DNA of 47,691 nucleotides from Chthoniobacterales bacterium (GTDB taxonomy: Bacteria; Verrucomicrobiota; Verrucomicrobiia; Chthoniobacterales; UBA10450). The stretch is taken from positions 1 to 47,691 of the forward strand of contig JACDGS010000034.1 in NCBI GenBank assembly GCA_013821455.1, written 5' to 3'. The translations under genes and the position numbers were made by a program. Below, one piece after another: positions 44,168 through 47,691 of the stretch (positions are counted from its first letter, which is position 1; each line of letters begins with the position of its first letter). The notes under the pieces were generated by a model. It had not been told where the DNA came from and searched no databases. It saw only the letters and a list, made by a program, of their open reading frames with translations.

Positions 44168-44920
44168 ATGATAAAAGCCGTCGGCCTCATTCCCGCACGC
44201 TGGGGCTCGACGCGTTTCCCGGGGAAGCCATTGCATATTATCGCCGGAAAACCTCTCCTCCAGCACGTTTGGGAACGCTGCCGGTGCGCGAAAACACTCG
44301 CCGCCGTCATCATCGCGACCGACGACATGCGCATCGCCGAGGCTGCATTTTCATGGGGCGCGGAAGTCAGCCTAACGAGTCCGAAACACCGCAGCGGCAC
44401 CGATCGCATCGCCGAGATCGCGCGAAAAATGCGCGGCGTCTCGCACGTCCTGAACATCCAGGGCGACGAACCGCTGGTCGATCCGACGCTGCTCGATCGA
44501 CTCGTTAGGCAAATGCAAAACCGGCCGGAAATCGAGATGATCACCGCCGCCCATCCCTTCGAAAATCCGGCCGACGCGCAGTCGCCACACCAGGTCAAAG
44601 CGGTCTTCGACCGCCACGGGCACGCTCTCTATTTTTCCCGCAGTCCGATCCCTTTCGCGCGCGGATCCGCGAACTATTTTCGCCACCAGGGCATCTACGG
44701 CTACCGGCGCGAAACCCTGCTTCGCTTCGTCCGCTGGCAACCTTCGCCGCTCGAAAGAGCGGAAGCCCTCGAACAATTGCGCGCCTTGGAGAATGGCGTA
44801 AAGATTCATGTAGTTGTGACCCGAAGCGGCTCACCCGGAGTCGACACGCCGGCCGACGCGCGCGCGCTCGAACTTCAGCTCGCTTCGCCCTCCCGGTCGC
44901 GTCCGAGGCATCCCCGATGA
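44168..44920 (+). CDS. kdsB: 3-deoxy-manno-octulosonate cytidylyltransferase
   Basis: 250 residues. It activates KDO as CMP-KDO for lipid A core assembly. The nucleotide loop is LIPARWGSTRFPGKPL, followed by IATDDMRIAEAA, SGTDRIAEIA and VLNIQGDEPLVDP with the metal-binding aspartate. The ATG follows a 231-base gap with the palindromic element. It overlaps pyrG by 4 bases (ATGA); the kdsB-pyrG pairing links CTP supply with CMP-sugar synthesis. Confidence 0.95.
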   Translation: MIKAVGLIPARWGSTRFPGKPLHIIAGKPLLQHVWERCRCAKTLAAVIIATDDMRIAEAAFSWGAEVSLTSPKHRSGTDRIAEIARKMRGVSHVLNIQGDEPLVDPTLLDRLVRQMQNRPEIEMITAAHPFENPADAQSPHQVKAVFDRHGHALYFSRSPIPFARGSANYFRHQGIYGYRRETLLRFVRWQPSPLERAEALEQLRALENGVKIHVVVTRSGSPGVDTPADARALELQLASPSRSRPRHPR

Positions 44921-46515
44921 AATATATTTTTGTAACTGGTGGCGTGGTCAGTTCGTTAGGCAAAGGCCTTGCGGCGGCATCGTTAGGCACGCTCCTCGAG
45001 TTGCGCGGTCAGCGCGTGCTCCTGCAAAAATTCGACCCCTACTTGAACGTCGATCCCGGCACGATGAACCCGTTTCAACACGGCGAAGTTTACGTCCTGA
45101 ACGACGGCGCTGAGACCGATCTCGACCTCGGTCATTACGAGCGTTTCACCAATTGCGTCCTCTCGCGCAACAACAACCTGACGAGTGGCCAGGTGTACGA
45201 GACCGTCATCTTGAAAGAACGCCGCGGCGACTATCTCGGCAATACCGTGCAGGTCATTCCGCACGTCACGGACGAGATCAAGGCGCGCATCCGCCAAGTC
45301 GCCGATCCGGAAAAAGTCGACGTCGTCATCACTGAAATCGGCGGAACCACGGGCGACATCGAAGGGCTGCCCTTCCTCGAAGCGATCCGGCAATTCATTC
45401 TCGAAGTCGGCCCGCAAAACGTCGTGAACATGCACGTCACGCTCGTGCCTTTCATCCGCGCGGCCGGCGAACTGAAGACGAAACCGACCCAGCAAAGCAT
45501 CGCGAAATTGCGCGAAATCGGGTTGCAGCCGCAGGTGCTGCTCTGCCGCACCGAGCACGCGCTCGACAACGACGTTAGGCAAAAGCTTTCCATGTTTTGC
45601 AACGTCGGGATGAACGCCGTCATCGAGGCGCGCGACGTGCCGCACACGATCTACGAGATGCCGCTCATGCTGCACGAGGAAGGTCTCGACTCGTTAGTCT
45701 GCGAGCTGCTGCAACTCGGTTGCCCCACGCCCGACCTAACGAATTGGCGAAAATTTGTCGGCCGCGTCGTCAATCCCAAGAAGCAGGTCAAGATCGCGGT
45801 CGTCGGCAAATACATCGAGCTGCAGGATGCCTACAAAAGCATTTACGAATCGCTTACCCACGCCGCGGCGCAGCACGATTGCGGCATCGACTTGCGGCTG
45901 ATCGACGCCGAGTCGCTCGAGAACGGCGTCGATGGCCAGCTCAAAGATGTCGCCGGTGTTTTGATTCCGGGCGGCTTCGGGGAACGCGGGGTCGAAGGGA
46001 AAATCCGCGCGGCGCAATTCGCCCGGGAAAACAAAGTGCCTTATCTCGGCCTCTGCCTCGGGATGCAGGTCGCGACGATCGAGTTCGCGCGCAACGTCTG
46101 CGGCATCGCGGGCGCGAACAGCATTGAGTTCGACGAAGGCTCGGCCGACCCGGTCATCTGCCTGCTCGACGAGCAGCGCAACATCCAGCGCAAAGGCGGG
46201 AGCATGCGTCTCGGCACCTGGCCGACGAAAATCGTTAGGGGAACGCTCGCCGAAAAAGTTTACGGGCACGAGGAAGTGCTGGAGCGACATCGGCACCGCT
46301 ACGAATTCAACATGAAATATCGCGACCAGATGATGGAAAAAGGCTTTCTCATCAGCGGCACTTCACCCGACGGATCGCTCGCGGAATTGATCGAACTGCG
46401 GGATCATCCATGGTTTTTGGCGTGCCAGTATCATCCGGAATTCCAGAGCAAGCCGAACAAGCCGCACCCTCTTTTTAGCGGCTTCATCCGCGCGAGTCTC
46501 GCGCATCAGGATTAG
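44917..46515 (+). CDS. pyrG: CTP synthase
   Basis: 532 residues. The N-terminal synthetase domain starts YIFVTGGVVSSLGKGLAAASLGTLL with the P-loop-like motif, and EIGGTTGDIEGLPF follows. The C-terminal glutaminase domain has the nucleophile cysteine in LGLCLGMQVA and the His-Glu pair in ACQYHPEFQSKP. It makes CTP from UTP with glutamine nitrogen. Two copies of CGTTAGGC lie 19 bases apart in the first motif and encode both Ser-Leu-Gly runs. Confidence 0.97.
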   Translation: MKYIFVTGGVVSSLGKGLAAASLGTLLELRGQRVLLQKFDPYLNVDPGTMNPFQHGEVYVLNDGAETDLDLGHYERFTNCVLSRNNNLTSGQVYETVILKERRGDYLGNTVQVIPHVTDEIKARIRQVADPEKVDVVITEIGGTTGDIEGLPFLEAIRQFILEVGPQNVVNMHVTLVPFIRAAGELKTKPTQQSIAKLREIGLQPQVLLCRTEHALDNDVRQKLSMFCNVGMNAVIEARDVPHTIYEMPLMLHEEGLDSLVCELLQLGCPTPDLTNWRKFVGRVVNPKKQVKIAVVGKYIELQDAYKSIYESLTHAAAQHDCGIDLRLIDAESLENGVDGQLKDVAGVLIPGGFGERGVEGKIRAAQFARENKVPYLGLCLGMQVATIEFARNVCGIAGANSIEFDEGSADPVICLLDEQRNIQRKGGSMRLGTWPTKIVRGTLAEKVYGHEEVLERHRHRYEFNMKYRDQMMEKGFLISGTSPDGSLAELIELRDHPWFLACQYHPEFQSKPNKPHPLFSGFIRASLAHQD

Positions 46516-46539
46516 CGGCCTAACGAGAGCGTTCAATTC

Positions 46540-46688
46540 CGTCATCCCGAGCGGAGTGTAGCGGAGCGGAACGAAGTCGAGAGATCCCGTGGCGCGAGTT
46601 TGAAGAGAAACCCGCGAGAAGCGCCTTCGAGCTTCACGGAAACGCGACGGGATCCTTCGACTCCGCTCCGCTCCGCTCAGGATGACGG
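46540..46688. repeat. Palindromic intergenic element, 'tcatcccga' family, copy 6
   Basis: cgtcatcccgagcggagtg at the left is mirrored by ccgctcaggatgacgg at the right, with gagatcccgtggcg / cgacgggatcc inside. It fills nearly the whole 183-base gap between the convergent pyrG and sua5 genes and is bracketed by GCCTAACG copies at 46518-46525 and 46697-46704. Confidence 0.85.
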
Positions 46689-46698
46689 AAGGTGCCGC

Positions 46699-47679
46699 CT
46701 AACGATGCGCGGCGCGGCGCAGGCGATCCATGATCGCCATGCCCAGACCGATCTCGGGAACTGCTTCGGCGACGATGAGGTCGAGTCCCGCGCCATCCAA
46801 CTCGCGCAGAACGCGAAATAAATTCGCCGCCGCCTCTCGCAAATTCCGCGTCGCGCTTAAGCGGCGTTTCGCGACGAAATCTCGCGGAGCGTCCTCGCTG
46901 CTCCAAAGCAGCGCGCCGTAACGCTTTTCGTTAGGCACGGTGATCTGCGCAACGTCGTCCGCGAGCAGGAGCGGCGTGCGTGGCGCGTAATGCGACGGCA
47001 ACTGCCCCGGCGCTTCCGGGCGCAGCGCGTTTCCCGCGACGCGATGAATTTCACCAAACTCCGCGAGCTGTTCCCGCGTGATGGGGCCGGCGCGCATGAT
47101 GATCATTCCATTTTTCTCCGGCCTAACGATGGTCGATTCGACGCCGTGTTCCGTCGCGCCGCCATCCACGATGAGCGGAATGCGTCCGGCCAATTCCTCG
47201 AAGACGTGCTCTGCCATGGTCGGGCTGATCCGACCGAAACGGTTGGCGCTCGGGGCGGCAAGCGGGCGATCGAGGTCGCGCACGATTTCGGAGAAGATCG
47301 GATGCGCGCTCATCCGCACTGCGACCGTCGTTAGGCCAGCGGTGACGATTTCTGGAATCAGGCTCGTCTTCGGGAGCAGAATCGTTAGGGGACCGGGCCA
47401 GAAGTTTTCGGTTAACTTTTCCACCAGCGCGGAGGTCGTAGCTACTCGCGGAAGCCAGGAAAAATCTGGCAAATGGACAATAAGTGGATCGAAGCGCGGA
47501 CGCTCCTTTGTTTCGAAAATCTTCGCCACTGCTTCGAGTGAAAGCGCGTCGGCGGCGAGGCCGTAAACAGTCTCCGTGGGCAACGCCACCACTTCACCCG
47601 CGCGGAGCAGGGCGAGCGCACGCGAGATCGCGTGCGCGCGCTCGTTAGGCGTAGCGGCCGGCGCGATGACCGTTTTCAC
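46699..47679 (-). CDS. sua5: L-threonylcarbamoyladenylate synthase, Sua5 type
   Basis: 326 residues. The YrdC domain has VVALPTETVYGLAADAL, KERPRFDPLIVHL, the WPGPLTILLP block and LAAPSANRFGRISPT. The C-terminal Sua5 domain follows from about residue 215 (PGQLPSHYAPRTPLLL). It makes threonylcarbamoyl-AMP for the t6A tRNA modification. The TAG stop (46699-46701) is read from the GCCTAACG/CGTTAGGC word. The gene is complete, with its ATG 12 bases from the right edge. Confidence 0.95.
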   Translation of the reverse strand: MKTVIAPAATPNERAHAISRALALLRAGEVVALPTETVYGLAADALSLEAVAKIFETKERPRFDPLIVHLPDFSWLPRVATTSALVEKLTENFWPGPLTILLPKTSLIPEIVTAGLTTVAVRMSAHPIFSEIVRDLDRPLAAPSANRFGRISPTMAEHVFEELAGRIPLIVDGGATEHGVESTIVRPEKNGMIIMRAGPITREQLAEFGEIHRVAGNALRPEAPGQLPSHYAPRTPLLLADDVAQITVPNEKRYGALLWSSEDAPRDFVAKRRLSATRNLREAAANLFRVLRELDGAGLDLIVAEAVPEIGLGMAIMDRLRRAAHR

Positions 47680-47691
47680 CCGAGTCGTGTG

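Larger units (their letters stand above)
2642..47650. repeat. Dispersed iterated word (T)CGTTAGGC / GCCTAACG(A), about 68 exact copies
   Basis: Starts of plus-orientation CGTTAGGC: 2974, 3514, 3580, 6235, 6817, 7117, 8094, 13118, 21433, 25114, 25555, 25820, 26183, 26529, 29107, 31561, 33080, 33849, 34118, 35118, 35605, 35689, 36677, 37383, 38044, 42085, 44503, 44954, 44981, 45573, 46929, 47329, 47643. Starts of GCCTAACG: 2642, 3047, 3704, 7917, 13759, 18770, 20495, 24012, 24875, 25782, 27247, 27789, 28556, 29549, 30224, 30388, 30513, 30573, 30814, 31201, 31619, 31857, 32401, 32561, 33653, 33873, 34390, 37470, 39768, 40570, 43390, 44370, 46518, 46697, 47121. About 56 of 68 have T before CGTTAGGC. 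Counted by eye, so a few may be missed. About 1.5 would be expected for an octamer on two strands. Confidence 0.93.

Noticed and set aside
2642-47650. TTAGGC within the iterated word as a telomere-like repeat
   Set aside because: Copies are single and dispersed, not tandem, and the shared part includes the preceding CG. The match to nematode telomere repeats is coincidental.
2642-47650. The iterated word as a KOPS or Chi-type polar signal
   Set aside because: Those are strongly strand-biased along a replichore; here the two orientations are 33 and 35.

Overview
The window is GC-rich, gene-dense DNA from a diderm (LPS-making) bacterium. The mix of genes (heptose and KDO nucleotide genes, a PgpH-like HD protein next to phoH, several conserved secreted proteins of unknown function, many 'tgtcatcccgagcgaag'-type palindromes) fits best with the Verrucomicrobiota (Chthoniobacterales/'Spartobacteria'-like, soil). 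That assignment is an inference; the partial 23S and the 5S gene could settle it.

Layout. 1-994: 3' end of an rRNA operon (23S tail, spacer, 5S, terminator). 1.0-8.1 kb: housekeeping and small genes (KTSC protein, ferritin, mutS, TPR protein, ftsY, DUF4239 membrane protein). 8.2-24 kb: an accessory block (VOC protein, secreted proteins, a cupin with a late nonsense codon, a frameshifted membrane-protein gene, a GH18-like secreted protein, START protein, two methyltransferases, nitroreductase, MATE exporter, Rieske oxygenase, a BNR-repeat/MoaD pair and two coupled halogenase-type flavoproteins). 23.9-26.1 kb, minus strand: 3-hydroxyanthranilate dioxygenase and ACMS decarboxylase with a DUF433/DUF5615 toxin-antitoxin-like pair between them. 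26.5-33.8 kb, plus strand: an overlapping kynU-trpD-trpC-trpF-trpB-trpA operon running into an ArnT-like glycosyltransferase. 33.9-42.2 kb: HIT hydrolase, two conserved unknowns, ErpA/IscA-type protein, purine nucleoside phosphorylase, PgpH-like HD protein, PhoH, two secreted proteins. 42.4-47.7 kb: hldA-gmhB, kdsB-pyrG and a Sua5-type threonylcarbamoyl-AMP synthase.

Two things stand out. First, a non-palindromic 8-9 bp word, (T)CGTTAGGC / GCCTAACG(A), occurs about 68 times exactly, in near-equal numbers on the two strands, inside genes and between them, against about 1.5 expected by chance. It is densest in the core genes, sparse in the 8-24 kb accessory block, and supplies the stop codon of at least six genes. 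It behaves like a DNA-uptake-sequence-type or other genome-wide iterated signal. Second, kynureninase is translationally coupled to trpD in a trp operon lacking trpE/trpG, a layout that would let kynurenine-derived anthranilate be rebuilt into tryptophan, while HAO and ACMSD face away from it and would take the 3-hydroxyanthranilate branch.

Several families of palindromic intergenic elements (six related 115-150 bp hairpins and three others) sit between genes. I saw no tRNA genes, CRISPR arrays, transposases or phage genes.
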